NCBI RefSeq assembly: GCF_014645535.1
Contig: NZ_BMLX01000001.1
Coordinates: forward strand, 799,169-863,168
Direction: 5' to 3'
Origin: Silvimonas iriomotensis
GTDB lineage: Bacteria > Pseudomonadota > Gammaproteobacteria > Burkholderiales > Chitinibacteraceae
DNA: 64,000 bases
Shown: in pieces, positions 28,706-42,760 of the stretch
Layout: each line of letters opens with the position of its first letter
Numbering within the stretch: the first letter of the stretch is position 1
Position numbers and translations under genes: made by a program
The notes under the pieces: model-generated
Database searches by the model: none
Seen by the model: the letters and a program-made list of their open reading frames with translations, nothing else
Told to the model about the DNA's origin: nothing

Positions 28706-29941
28706 TTATTTCTTGCCGGCGGCGGCGAACTGCGCGTTCCAGTATTTGACGGCGTCATCCAGCGCGGCCTTGGCCGACTGGCGGCCGCTGACCGCGTTTT
28801 CCATGGCGGTAGCCAGCGCTTTGGTCATGCCAGCCTCATCGGGCAGGTCAGAGACTGAAAGCGTTCTGGCTGCGCCACCCGAGCTGGCGGCCACGGCCCG
28901 GCCGGCGCTTGCCGCATCCTTGCTGTTCTGGCCGCTCATGAAATAGCCGTCAGTCAGCGCTACTTTGGTGGACGGGAGCGTGGTTTCGGTCGCTTTGGAG
29001 AACGCCAGTTGCGCCTTGTCGCTGGTCAGGAACTTGCCCAGTTCGATCGCAGCCTCTTTGTGGGCGTAACCCTGCGGCACCGACCACATAAAGAGGTTGC
29101 CCGGCAAAATCTTGCCGGGATACGGCGCGACGCCGGTGTTGGCAAAAACGTTGGGGGCATCATTCTTGATGCGGATCAGCGCGGAGGGGGCGGTCAGGAT
29201 CATGGCGTAGCGGCCGCTGCCAAAACCGGCAATTTCGCCCTCGAAGGTATCTTTGAACAGATCGGGCGGCACGCTGCCGTTTTTGACTGCGGCGGCGTAT
29301 TTCTCCAGCAGTGCCACGTGTTGCGGGCTGTTGAAGACCGCCTTGCCGTTTTGCACGATGGGCAGGCCCTCCAGCAGGAAAGTGCCAAACAGTCCTTCCT
29401 CATTCATCTTGGGTACATAGCCGGCCACGCCGGTTTTTTGCTTGATCTGGCGCGCTGCGGCCAGCATCTCGTCGGTATTGCGGGGGAGCGTGGTAATGCC
29501 GGCTTTTTCAAGCAGTGCCTTGTTGTAGATCAGGATCGGCACCTGGTTGTACCAGGGCATGCCCCAGGTCTTGCCGTTCCAGCTCACGTCCTTGAGTGCG
29601 CCGTCGGTATAGCTTGCTGCAAACGGGCTGATGTCCACGGGCTGGATAATCTTCTTCTGCGCCAGTTGGGTCATCCACGGCACGGTGATGTTGACCAGAC
29701 CAGGCGCGCGGCCGGCGGCGACGGCGGCAATCAGGCGGGTCTGGTAGCTATCCCAGGTGACATCGACCCATTTGGCCTGAATGTCTTTATGGCTGGCGTT
29801 GAAGTCGGCGGTGAGTTGTCGCATGACCCCGTCAAACTTGGGGGACAGGCTGTTGGACCAGAACTCCACTTCGGTGACGGCGCTGGCCTGAGCGGCCAGC
29901 CAGAGTGTGCCCAGCGTCACGGCGAGTATCTTGTTTTTCAT
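28706..29941 (-). CDS. Sugar ABC transporter substrate-binding protein (family 1)
   Basis: Periplasmic binding protein of 411 residues. The signal peptide is MKNKILAVTLGTLWLAAQASA; mature TEVEFWSNSLSPKFDGVMRQ is typical of extracellular solute-binding family 1 (MalE/UgpB-like). Other family segments are WDSYQTRLIAAVAAGRAPGLV, WGMPWYNQVPILIYNKALL and GNLFMWSVPQGYAHKEAAIELGKF (partial). The ATG at 29941 follows AAGGGGTCGAACC. No permease (MalF/MalG type) or ATPase gene lies on either side, so the transporter must be completed by genes elsewhere. It heads an operon with the glycosidase. Confidence 0.88.
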   Translation of the reverse strand: MKNKILAVTLGTLWLAAQASAVTEVEFWSNSLSPKFDGVMRQLTADFNASHKDIQAKWVDVTWDSYQTRLIAAVAAGRAPGLVNITVPWMTQLAQKKIIQPVDISPFAASYTDGALKDVSWNGKTWGMPWYNQVPILIYNKALLEKAGITTLPRNTDEMLAAARQIKQKTGVAGYVPKMNEEGLFGTFLLEGLPIVQNGKAVFNSPQHVALLEKYAAAVKNGSVPPDLFKDTFEGEIAGFGSGRYAMILTAPSALIRIKNDAPNVFANTGVAPYPGKILPGNLFMWSVPQGYAHKEAAIELGKFLTSDKAQLAFSKATETTLPSTKVALTDGYFMSGQNSKDAASAGRAVAASSGGAARTLSVSDLPDEAGMTKALATAMENAVSGRQSAKAALDDAVKYWNAQFAAAGKK

Positions 29942-29985
29942 GGTTCGACCCCTTGTTGGCACTACGCTGAATTGTCGCGTAATGA

Positions 29986-30019
29986 TTGTTTACTTAAATT
30001 TGAATAAACAACTAAACAA
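29986..30019 (-). promoter_or_regulatory. AT-rich promoter/operator region with TTGTTTA repeats
   Basis: TTGTTTA (29986-29992) is mirrored by TAAACAA at 30005-30011 and 30013-30019, 45-80 bp before the binding-protein start. On the minus strand TTGTTT, 17 bp, TAAGTA gives a modest promoter. The inverted repeat may be a LacI-family operator, although the usual central CG is missing. Confidence 0.35.
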
Positions 30020-30110
30020 CACGGGCCATTCTGTACTCATCCCCAGACCAGAACAAGACGTCAGACCGGTGCGGGGCGTGCCAGGGCAATCCAGGTCAAA
30101 ACCGGGCAAG

Positions 30111-30134
30111 AAAAAACCGGCACTAGGCCGGTTG
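30111..30134 (-). terminator. Intrinsic terminator of the chaA-DUF502 unit
   Basis: On the minus strand AACCGGCCTAGTGCCGGTTTTTT forms a CCGG-cored stem followed by a T-run just after the DUF502 stop. Confidence 0.75.
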
Positions 30135-30145
30135 TTGGATGGGGG

Positions 30146-30808
30146 TCAGGCGGCAGGCGCATTGCTGCGCAATGGGGGTGGCGGAGTAATGCCCATGGAG
30201 ACATAAATGCTGGTCAGCCGGTCCACGCCAATTTGCGCCGGTTTCACCCAGGCCGAGGGCACATACAGCAAGCCGCCGCCAATGGGGATGGGGGCAGTGG
30301 GGACGAGGACGGCCAGATAATCGCGGCCATCCAGATCAACCGGTTGCGGGTTGGGCAGCAAACCCAGCACGGCCACGCCATCTCCGCCAAAGAAACACCA
30401 CACCGGGCTCATGGCGCCGATATCGGCTTCTTTGGCCTGGCTTTTATCCAGCAGGGCCACAAAGCGGTCGGCCAGGTTGTACAGGCTGTTGAACAGCGGA
30501 ATGCGGCGCAAGGTCAGGTCCACAAGCCGCGCCATGGGTTTTTTCAGGCCCGAGCGTACCGCCACGCCCAGAAAGAAAATGCCGATGATGATGGTGAGCG
30601 TACCTGCCAGCCACGATAGCGCCGGGCCGGCGGCAAATGGCGCGCCCAGCGCGGCAAAGACGCGGCCGATCAGGCTGCCGGGGCCGACAAAACGGTTGAG
30701 CGTGCCCACCAGCCAGCCGATCAGGAACAGGGTCAGCGCCAGGGGCAACAGCGCCAGCAGGCCGGCAAGCCAGGTGGTGGCAAGGGTTTTCAGGCCGGGT
30801 TTGATCAT
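30146..30808 (-). CDS. DUF502 family membrane protein
   Basis: Inner membrane protein of 220 residues. Two N-terminal TM helices (TWLAGLLALLPLALTLFLIGW and a second at about 60-85, after a short periplasmic loop) are followed by a soluble domain with RRIPLFNSLYNLADRF and IPIGGGLLYVP, the recognised DUF502 blocks. The function is not established; a related family is linked to cell-envelope trafficking in plants (COV1-like). It starts 18 nt after chaA, so the two are an operon. Confidence 0.85.
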   Translation of the reverse strand: MIKPGLKTLATTWLAGLLALLPLALTLFLIGWLVGTLNRFVGPGSLIGRVFAALGAPFAAGPALSWLAGTLTIIIGIFFLGVAVRSGLKKPMARLVDLTLRRIPLFNSLYNLADRFVALLDKSQAKEADIGAMSPVWCFFGGDGVAVLGLLPNPQPVDLDGRDYLAVLVPTAPIPIGGGLLYVPSAWVKPAQIGVDRLTSIYVSMGITPPPPLRSNAPAA

Positions 30809-30826
30809 GATTGCGGCGGCTCCGGC

Positions 30827-31930
30827 TTACGGCACGATATTAAGAAAGACAAAGGCCGCAAACACCACCAGATGCACCACGCCTTGCAGGATGTTGGTTC
30901 TGCCAGTGCCCAGCGTGACGGCGCTCAGCAACAGCGTGAGCGCCAGCATGACGCTTTCTTTGGCGTCCAGCCCCAGAATCAGCGGGCGATCCAGCGCAAT
31001 GAACAGCACGGCCACCGTGGGGATGGTCAGGCCGATACTGGCCAGCGCCGAGCCCAGCGCCAGGTTCAGGCTTTGTTGCAACTGGTTGGCCCGGGCGGCT
31101 TTGGCCGCGGCAATGCCCTCTGGCAGCAGCACAAGGCCGGCAATGATGACGCCAACCACCATGGCCGGCGCGCCCAGCGACACCACAAAGGTTTCGACGG
31201 TGGGCGACAGGATCTTGGCCAGGCCGACCACGCCCACGAGGCTGACCAGCAACAGCACGCAACTGGTCAGGGTCATGCGCGCAGAAGGGGGCGGCAACTG
31301 GATATCCTGAATGTTTTCGGTCGTCTGGCCGGGCTCTGGTTCAGCCAGAAAGTAATTGCGGTGGCGCACCGTCTGCACAAACACAAACGTGCCATAAAGC
31401 ACCAGCGAAGAGACACCGGAAAACGCCAGTTGCGATTGCGACCAGGTCGGGCCTGGCACGGTGGTGGCGTAATTGGGCAATACCAGCGCCAGCACGGCCA
31501 GCGCGGTCAGTACAGCCAGTGCGGCACTGGCGCCCTGGCGCTGGAAAACCTGTTCCCGATGGCGCAGGGCGCCCAGCACCAGGCACAGACCGACAATGCC
31601 GTTGCACACAATCATGACTGCCGCAAACACGGTATCCCGCGCCAGGCCTGCCTTGGCATCGCCCCCGGTCAGCATCACCGACACAATCAGCGCGACCTCG
31701 ATCACCGTCACCGCAACCGCCAGTACCAGCGTGCCGAAGGGCTCGCCCACCTTGTGGGCGATCACTTCTGCATGATGAACCGCAGCAAACACCGTCCCCG
31801 CCAGACATATCGTGGCAAATGCAATCAGCCAGCCACTGCTGCCCACGCCCAGCGCAATGCCCAGGGTGATCATGGCCAGAACGGGCAGAACCCAGGTCCA
31901 GTGAGGGGTTGAGGTGTGGTGCGCGGACAC
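30827..31930 (-). CDS. chaA: Calcium/sodium:proton antiporter ChaA
   Basis: Inner membrane cation exchanger of 367 residues with about eleven TM helices. It carries both alpha-repeat signatures of the CaCA family. The first is HHAEVIAHKVGEPFGTLVLA followed by TVIEVALIV; the second is VLLPEGIAAAKAARANQLQQ (partial) near residue 265. It exports Ca2+, Na+ or K+ in exchange for protons, protecting against alkali and salt. The start is a GTG at 31930 with AGGAG five bases upstream; the ATG two bases earlier is out of frame. It is cotranscribed with DUF502. Confidence 0.92.
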   Translation of the reverse strand: MSAHHTSTPHWTWVLPVLAMITLGIALGVGSSGWLIAFATICLAGTVFAAVHHAEVIAHKVGEPFGTLVLAVAVTVIEVALIVSVMLTGGDAKAGLARDTVFAAVMIVCNGIVGLCLVLGALRHREQVFQRQGASAALAVLTALAVLALVLPNYATTVPGPTWSQSQLAFSGVSSLVLYGTFVFVQTVRHRNYFLAEPEPGQTTENIQDIQLPPPSARMTLTSCVLLLVSLVGVVGLAKILSPTVETFVVSLGAPAMVVGVIIAGLVLLPEGIAAAKAARANQLQQSLNLALGSALASIGLTIPTVAVLFIALDRPLILGLDAKESVMLALTLLLSAVTLGTGRTNILQGVVHLVVFAAFVFLNIVP

Positions 31931-32122
31931 ATCGTCTCCTTGTTGTGTGTACGGCCGTCGAATGCGGCAAATGACACTGTTTTATATGAGTCGCCAAGGC
32001 TTGGCAAACCAGCGTGATGACATCGCCCTGTCAGCGGCGAAGTCCCTGGTAGACCGGGTGCTGATGCGCCGGTTCAATGTCAATGCAGTGTACAAGCCAA
32101 AGATGACAAGCCCTGGCGGCCA

Positions 32123-32221
32123 ATGCCCCATTGTCGGGCGTGTTTGGTTTGGCATGGCAAACGGCGTAAGGTGGTGCGCATTGAAGATGGCTGGATGTCG
32201 CTACGGCGCATGTTCTTGTAA
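32123..32221 (+). CDS. Possible 32-aa protein with CxxC
   Basis: Reads MPHCRACLVWHGKRRKVV and then IEDGWMSLRRMFL, followed by TAA. The CRAC pair and the basic, coding-like C-terminus are suggestive, and the frame stays open upstream to about 32015 without a start. It could be the remnant of a longer gene. No clear ribosome site. Low certainty. Confidence 0.25.
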   Translation: MPHCRACLVWHGKRRKVVRIEDGWMSLRRMFL

Positions 32222-32290
32222 ATGAACATTTGCATTGATGCGTATTTCTTACCATAAAGGTCAAGTACATCACGCGTTCCATCTTCAATG
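32179..32290. repeat. 12-bp inverted repeat CATTGAAGATGG / CCATCTTCAATG
   Basis: Perfect arms at 32179-32190 and 32279-32290, 88 bp apart. The left arm lies in the possible 32-codon ORF. It may be a folded RNA, or a duplicated and inverted scrap of that ORF. Confidence 0.45.
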
Positions 32291-32553
32291 ACAAACGCAT
32301 GAAGTCGCATTCAGATTGGTTTCTCTTTTGGTTGCATTAGTAATTTCTAATGCACTACCATGCAAGACAGCCGACTTTCTGACTTCCTTTGTTTGGAGTG
32401 TGCTCTTGCTAAACTTACAGTTTGCCCCGCCTGATTGCCTTGGGCTTGATGCGGCCGCTGCGCCGTCCTGCACTGTGCAGGCGGGCTTGCATGGGCTTGG
32501 GGTGCTGACAGGTCTGGCGGTGCTGCACTTGCAGTCACGGGGCTGGTGTTGCC

Positions 32554-35152
32554 GTGAGTGAGTCACTGATGCGCGATCTTTCGGTGGCTGCCGGGCATCT
32601 GGTCGGCGCGACGCCGTCTTCGTCTGAAATCCAGCATCATGTTGAGGCCATCGACCGTGCCATGCTGGTGGCGCGTTTTTCGGCTGACGGGCGCATCCTG
32701 GGGGCCAACCGGCTGTTTCTGGATCGCTTTGGTTACGACCTGGCCGAGATCGTCGGCGCGCCGCATGAACTGGTCTGCCCGCCCAACCGGCCAGAAGCGC
32801 ACCAGCAACACAAAGAATTATGGCGATCACTACGCGCCGGCAAGCCCTGGGCTGGCCTGGTCGAACGCGTGGCGCGTGATGGCCGCAGCGTGTGGCTGGA
32901 GGCCACCTATGCGCCGCGCATGGATGAACACGGCCATCTGCAATCCGTGCTGGCAGTGTCGGCCGATGTCTCTTTGCGCGTTGAGCATGAACGCGTGCAA
33001 TCCAAACGTCTGTGGCAATCGCTGGTGGTCGACGAGACCGACAGCGCGGTCATTGTGACCGATGGCGCCTGGCGCATTGTGTATGTGAATGCCGGCTTTA
33101 CCCGGATGTTTGGTTATCAGCTTGAAGAAATTCACGGCCGCCGGCCGATTGCCTTGCTGGTGCCGCACGTGAAGCCTGCGGTGATTGAAGAAGCGCTTAA
33201 CTGCGCCAATGCCGGCCAGCCATTCCGGCTGGAAGAACTGACCTATGCCAAAGATGGCCAGCGCTTCTGGAACAAGCTGATCATCAACCCGGTGCGCGAT
33301 GCCCAGGGCACGCTGGTCAACACCGTGAGCGTGGTGACCGATATCACCGACGCCAAAATGCACGAGATCATCCATCACAAGGGTCTGGACGCCATGGCGC
33401 GCGAGACGCCAGTGGTGGACCTGATGACGATGATCTGCCAGGAAGTCGAGCGGATCTCGCCCGAGGTGGTGGCCTCGATCCTGTCGGTGGATGAACACAG
33501 CACCATGCACCCGCTGGCCAGCCCCAGCCTGCCGGAACGGTTTTCCATTGCGCTGGATGGCATGCCGGTCGGCGCGCAAGAGGGCTCTTGCGGCACTGCG
33601 GCGTTCCGGCGCGAAGAAGTGGTGGTGACAGACATCGAGGCCGATCCGCTGTGGCAGAAGTATGCCCCGCTGGCGGCTTCTTTTGGTTTGAAGGCCTGCT
33701 GGTCAACCCCGATTGTGTCCAGCAAGGGGCTGGTGGTGGGCACCTTTGCGTTTTACTACCGCGAAAAACGCGGCCCGGACGAGTTTCACCGGCGCCTGGT
33801 CAGCGTGTGCGTCAACTTGTGCGCACTGGCGCTGGAACGTGAAGCCGCGCGGGCAGAAATCCAGAAACTGGCGTTTTACGATGGCCTGACCGGCTTGCCC
33901 AATCGCAGCCTGTTGCTGGCCAAGGCCGAACAAGCCATTGCCGGCGCAACGCGGGATCACACGCAACTGGCGGTGTTGTTTGTTGATCTGGATCGCTTCA
34001 AGCAGATCAACGACAGCCTGGGTCACACCGTCGGGGATGAAGTGTTGCGCCTTGCAGCGCAGCGCCTGAATGAAGGACGGCGGGCGTCCGATATTGTCGG
34101 GCGGCTGGCCGGGGATGAATTTGTGCTGGTGCTGCCGCAGTGTGATGCGCGGCGGGTGGCTGATCTGGCCGATCAACTGCTGGCCAATCTGGCGCGCCCG
34201 CACCGCATGGCCGACGCGACGCATGTGATTTCGGCCAGCATCGGCATCAGTCTGTTTCCGGCCAATGGCACCGATATCGAAACCCTGCTGCGCCGCGCCG
34301 ACATTGCCATGTACGAGGCCAAGGCCAGCTATCGCGGCAGTTACAGCTTTTTCAGTAACGAGATGAACCTGCGGGCGCAAGAGCGGCTGGCGCTGGAAAA
34401 CGCGCTGCGCGAAGCCATTGATACCCGCCAATTGCGGCTGCATTACCAGCCGCAGGTCATGCTTGCAGATGGCCGCTTGCATGGCGTGGAGGCACTGACG
34501 CGCTGGCATCATCCAACGCTGGGCGAGGTGTCGCCGGCGCGGTTTATTCCGCTGGCAGAAGAATCCGGCCTGATCGGCGGGCTGGGGTTGTGGGTGCTGG
34601 AGGAAGCCTGCCGCCAGCTGGCCGACTGGCAGGCGCGCGGGATTGACGTGCCGTGCGTGGCGGTCAATTTGTCCCCGACCAATTTTCATAATGTTGAACT
34701 GCCCCAGTTCATCAGTGCCTTGCTGACGCGCTACAGCCTGGCGCCGGCGCGGCTGGTGCTGGAAATCACCGAGAACGTCTTGCTTGATGGCAACGCCAGC
34801 ACGCTGAACATCATTCACGAAGTGCATGCGCTGGGCGTCAAGTTGTCGATGGATGACTTCGGGACGGGTTATTCCAGCTTGAGTTATCTGCGCCGTCTGC
34901 CGGTGAGCGAACTGAAGCTGGATAAAAGCTTTGTGCACGACTTGCATAACGATCAAACCGCCCAGACGCTGTCTGAAGCCGTGATCCGCATTGGCGAGAG
35001 TCTGGATCTGGTGGTTGTGGCGGAAGGTGTGGAAAACGAAATCCAGCTTAACCTGCTGCGCCAGCAGGGTTTTCACGTCATTCAGGGGTTTTATCTGTCC
35101 CGGCCATTGCCGGCGCCGATGCTGGAAGCCTGGCTGCAGCGGCGCGAGCCGG

Positions 35153-35160
<8 letters not shown>
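32554..35160 (+). CDS. PAS-PAS-GAF-GGDEF-EAL c-di-GMP signalling protein
   Basis: Cytosolic 868-residue sensor enzyme. Two PAS domains (residues about 30-150 and 155-270) are followed by a GAF domain (about 285-425). A GGDEF domain then reads AGDEF, with an RxxD inhibitory site (RASD) five residues before it. Last comes an EAL domain with [28 protein letters not shown] and [10 protein letters not shown], all needed for phosphodiesterase activity. The GGDEF also keeps [12 protein letters not shown], so both activities are possible, probably set by the sensors. The GTG at 32554 or the ATG at 32569 may be the start; neither has a strong ribosome site. It converges on the hybrid kinase with an 8-bp overlap. 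Confidence 0.9.
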
Positions 35161-38509
<3,349 letters not shown>

Positions 38510-38511
38510 GG

Positions 38512-38616
38512 TTAGCGATGCTTGCGTGCGGTGCGTGCCCGGCGCAGGGTAGTGCGCGTCAAGGCGGCGGTGGTAACGGCCGCGACCAGAAAGGTCAGTG
38601 TGGCTGACAAGCTCAT
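38512..38616 (-). CDS. Small membrane protein (34 aa) coupled to the hybrid kinase
   Basis: The ATG at 38616 is preceded by a strong AGGGAGAG ribosome site. The product has one hydrophobic helix ([18 protein letters not shown]) and a very basic C-terminus ([13 protein letters not shown]), so it should sit in the inner membrane with the tail inside. Its TAA is followed by two bases and then the GTG of the kinase, which lacks its own ribosome site. It may be a sensor subunit or only a coupling leader. Confidence 0.55.
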   Translation of the reverse strand: MSLSATLTFLVAAVTTAALTRTTLRRARTARKHR

Positions 38617-39140
38617 GAAAACTCTCCCTGTATCAATAAACCTGACTGATGCCATGCGCCGGCCCGCTGTCTGGTGCAAAGACGGCTTGTTTTCTGGCAT
38701 TTATTGTCAGCAATGCAGTGTATCGAACCAGTGGCCTGAACAAGGTGCCGCGCCCTGGCATTTCCCTCAATGTGCATGTACTGGAGCATTTGTCGCCACT
38801 TTGGTGCGGCGATCCTGGTTGTCGGCGCATTCCCACATCTGGTAAGCATGAGGACGCACTCATCCTTACTTTAGACAGAAATCTGACGGCGTGTGTGTCT
38901 GGTGACAAATGGGCGGGCGGGGCCGTTGACCGGCGCTGCGGCCGGCTTGCCCGGTGCGCGGGGTTTGCAGTGCACGATGCTGCGGGGTCCGGGACATCAG
39001 CCAGGGTTGGCCCATGCCGGCGTAGGACTGGTGGTGCCGGGCGTGGCGGGGTGCGCGTGGGTGCATGGGCGGCTTTGCCGCGTGGGCTGGTGGCGGGTTT
39101 TGTGTGTAAGAAGAAAACTTTCTTGTTTATTTCATCAAAC

Positions 39141-39169
39141 TTGAAATTGTTTCGGGAATTGGCTATGAA
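39141..39169 (+). promoter_or_regulatory. Promoter-like TTGAAA-17-TATGAA
   Basis: Matches sigma-70 hexamers at 5/6 and 4/6 with a 17-bp spacer. It is followed only about 55 nt later by a strong terminator, so it may produce a very short RNA or an attenuated ggt leader. Confidence 0.4.
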
Positions 39170-39198
39170 TGAATTGTTTGTTGGTGCAGTAGCAGTAA

Positions 39199-39230
39199 AC
39201 AAAAGCCGCCGGTTGGCGGCTTTTGTTTTT
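39199..39230 (+). terminator. Strong intrinsic terminator 130 bp before ggt
   Basis: ACAAAAGCCGCC-GGTTGG-CGGCTTTTGTTTTT; the stem is 10-12 bp with a plus-strand T-run. No protein gene ends before it on this strand. Confidence 0.75.
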
Positions 39231-39361
39231 CCTGAAAACCGGGCAACGATCTGTTGCCCGCCATGTTCCGGCGCAGATTGCCTATGCTGGAGCATCGACA
39301 CACCGCCATGTCTATCGCGCACCCTGCGCACCTTGTCCCCGGTTTTCCTCAAGGTCATCTT

Positions 39362-41089
39362 ATGAAAATCCTGTCTTGTGCCAGAGCCGTCGGGCTCGTT
39401 GCCTTGCTGTTTGTCCCGGTTTGCAGCCACGCCGCGTCGGTGGCGCCGGTCATGGCGCAGAACGGCATGGTGGTCTCTGCGCAGCAGCTTGCCACCCGGG
39501 CCGGGGTGGATGTCCTGAAAAAAGGCGGTAACGCGATTGATGCGGCGGTGGCCGTGGCATGGACGCTGGCGGTGGTGATGCCAGAGGCCGGCAATCTGGG
39601 CGGGGGCGGTTTCATGACGGTGCAGTTTGCCGACGGCCGCAAGACGTTTCTGGATTTTCGCGAAAAGGCGCCGCTGGCCGCGAGCGCCAATATGTATCTG
39701 GATGAAAAAGGCAATGTGGTGCCCAGACTCAGTACCCATGGCTATCTGGCTGTGGGTGTGCCGGGCACTGTGGCCGGCATGGAATACGCGCGCAAGAAGT
39801 ACGGCACCATGGGGCGCGGCGTGGTGATGGCTGCGGCCATTCATTACGCCCAGCGTGGCTATGTGCTTGAGCAAGGCAATGTGGCCGTACTCAATGAGGC
39901 CACAGCAGATTTTCAGCAAGACGCAGCGCATGCCGGGGCGATATTTTTGAACCACGGCCAGCCCTACAGGGTGGGCGAGACGCTGGTGCAAAAAGACCTG
40001 GCCCGCACGCTGCGCGAAATCAGGACTAAGGGTGCGGATGGTTTTTACAAGGGCTGGGTCGCCAGGGCGCTCGTCAGTTCAGTGCAGGGTGGCGGCGGCA
40101 TTATTTCCCAGACAGACCTGGACCAGTACCAGCCGCGTGAGATGCCGCCGGTTGAGTGCGATTACCGTGGCTACCATGTGGTGTCGGCCGCGCCGCCTAG
40201 CTCTGGCGGCACCACGATCTGTGAAATTCTCAATATCGTCGAAGGCTATCCGTTAAAGGATCTGGGTTTCCATTCGGCCCAGGCCGTGCACTACCAGATT
40301 GAGGCCATGCGCCATGCCTATATGGACCGCAACAGCTATCTGGGTGATCCGGCTTTTGTGACCAATCCGGTTGATCACTTGCTGGATAAAAACTACGCGG
40401 CGGCCATCCGGGCGGTGATTGATCCGCACAAGGCGGGGGTATCGGCAGAGATCAAACCCGGCGTCGCGCCGCATGAGGGCAGCAACACCACGCATTTTTC
40501 GATTGTCGACAAGTGGGGGAATGCGGTTTCTACCACCGTGACGCTGAATGACTGGTTTGGCGCGCGGGTCATGGCCAATGGCACGGGCGTGTTGCTCAAT
40601 GACGAGATGGACGACTTCACCACCAAGCCTGGCGTGCCCAATATGTACGGTCTGGTGCAGGGCGAGGCCAATGCCATTGCTCCGGGCAAACGCCCACTGT
40701 CGTCCATGAGCCCGACCATTGTGACCAAAGACGGCAAACCGGTGATGGTGGTGGGGACGCCGGGCGGCAGCCGGATCATTACCGCCACGCTGGAAACCAT
40801 GATCAACGTGATCGACTACGACATGACGATCCAGGAAGCTGTCGATGCGCCGCGTTTTCATCAGCAATGGTTGCCGGAAACCACCAATATCGAGCGCTTT
40901 GCCCTGAGCGCAGATACCCGGAAAATCCTGGAAGACTGGGGGCAGAAATTTGCCGGCCCCCAGCCTGCCAACCATGTGGCGGCCATCCTTATTGGCGCGC
41001 CGACGCTGGGTGGCAAACCGGTGGGAAACAACCGCTTTTATGGGGCCAATGATCCACGCCGCAATAGCGGGCTGGCGCTGGGTTATTAA
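39362..41089 (+). CDS. ggt: Gamma-glutamyltransferase
   Basis: Periplasmic N-terminal nucleophile hydrolase of 575 residues that cleaves the gamma-glutamyl bond of glutathione. The signal peptide is MKILSCARAVGLVALLFVPVCSHAA, from the ATG at 39362. Longer in-frame starts give no signal peptide. The autocatalytic cleavage site and catalytic Thr are in HEGSNTTHFSIVD, which splits the large and small subunits. Also seen are GGNAIDAAVAVAWTLAVV, AGNLGGGGFM, and the substrate-binding LSSMSPTIV and GTPGGSRIITA. It ends 21 bp from the convergent exporter gene. It would supply Glu and Cys-Gly, the latter importable by peptide transporters such as Opp. Confidence 0.94.
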   Translation: MKILSCARAVGLVALLFVPVCSHAASVAPVMAQNGMVVSAQQLATRAGVDVLKKGGNAIDAAVAVAWTLAVVMPEAGNLGGGGFMTVQFADGRKTFLDFREKAPLAASANMYLDEKGNVVPRLSTHGYLAVGVPGTVAGMEYARKKYGTMGRGVVMAAAIHYAQRGYVLEQGNVAVLNEATADFQQDAAHAGAIFLNHGQPYRVGETLVQKDLARTLREIRTKGADGFYKGWVARALVSSVQGGGGIISQTDLDQYQPREMPPVECDYRGYHVVSAAPPSSGGTTICEILNIVEGYPLKDLGFHSAQAVHYQIEAMRHAYMDRNSYLGDPAFVTNPVDHLLDKNYAAAIRAVIDPHKAGVSAEIKPGVAPHEGSNTTHFSIVDKWGNAVSTTVTLNDWFGARVMANGTGVLLNDEMDDFTTKPGVPNMYGLVQGEANAIAPGKRPLSSMSPTIVTKDGKPVMVVGTPGGSRIITATLETMINVIDYDMTIQEAVDAPRFHQQWLPETTNIERFALSADTRKILEDWGQKFAGPQPANHVAAILIGAPTLGGKPVGNNRFYGANDPRRNSGLALGY

Positions 41090-41110
41090 GGGGCGCTGGT
41101 TGCGGGCCAC

Positions 41111-42661
<1,551 letters not shown>

Positions 42662-42664
42662 TTA

Positions 42665-42686
42665 ATTAATTGATGATTCAATTAAT
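42665..42686. promoter_or_regulatory. TetR operator ATTAATTGA-N4-TCAATTAAT
   Basis: A perfect 22-bp palindrome (9-bp arms, TGAT spacer) 16 bp before the exporter start and 75 bp before the TetR start. Its place between the divergent exporter and regulator is the classical arrangement. Confidence 0.7.
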
Positions 42687-42760
42687 ATATGGATGTCATA
42701 GGGTGGATGTCAATGGGCGGTTGCCTGCTGCTATCATTCCGGGGATTAAACGGAGGTTTT

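Larger units (their letters stand above)
31931..32553. other. 623-bp intergenic region before the GGDEF/EAL gene
   Basis: Divergent spacer between chaA (-) and the c-di-GMP gene (+). It holds one weak 32-codon ORF and a 12-bp inverted repeat, both listed separately, plus a TGTTC-TTGTAAAT-GAACA hairpin near 32211. I see no other supported gene. Confidence 0.5.
38617..39361. other. 745-bp intergenic region before ggt
   Basis: Divergent spacer between the hybrid-kinase unit (-) and ggt (+). It contains a good sigma-70-like promoter at 39141-39169 and a strong terminator at 39199-39230, described separately. Long open frames across 38630-39250 are GC-rich and lack ribosome sites or recognisable sequence. 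Confidence 0.5.

Noticed and set aside
38649-39365. 238-codon frame before ggt
   Set aside because: Low-complexity Gly/Arg/Cys-rich, crosses a promoter and a strong terminator, and has no ribosome site.
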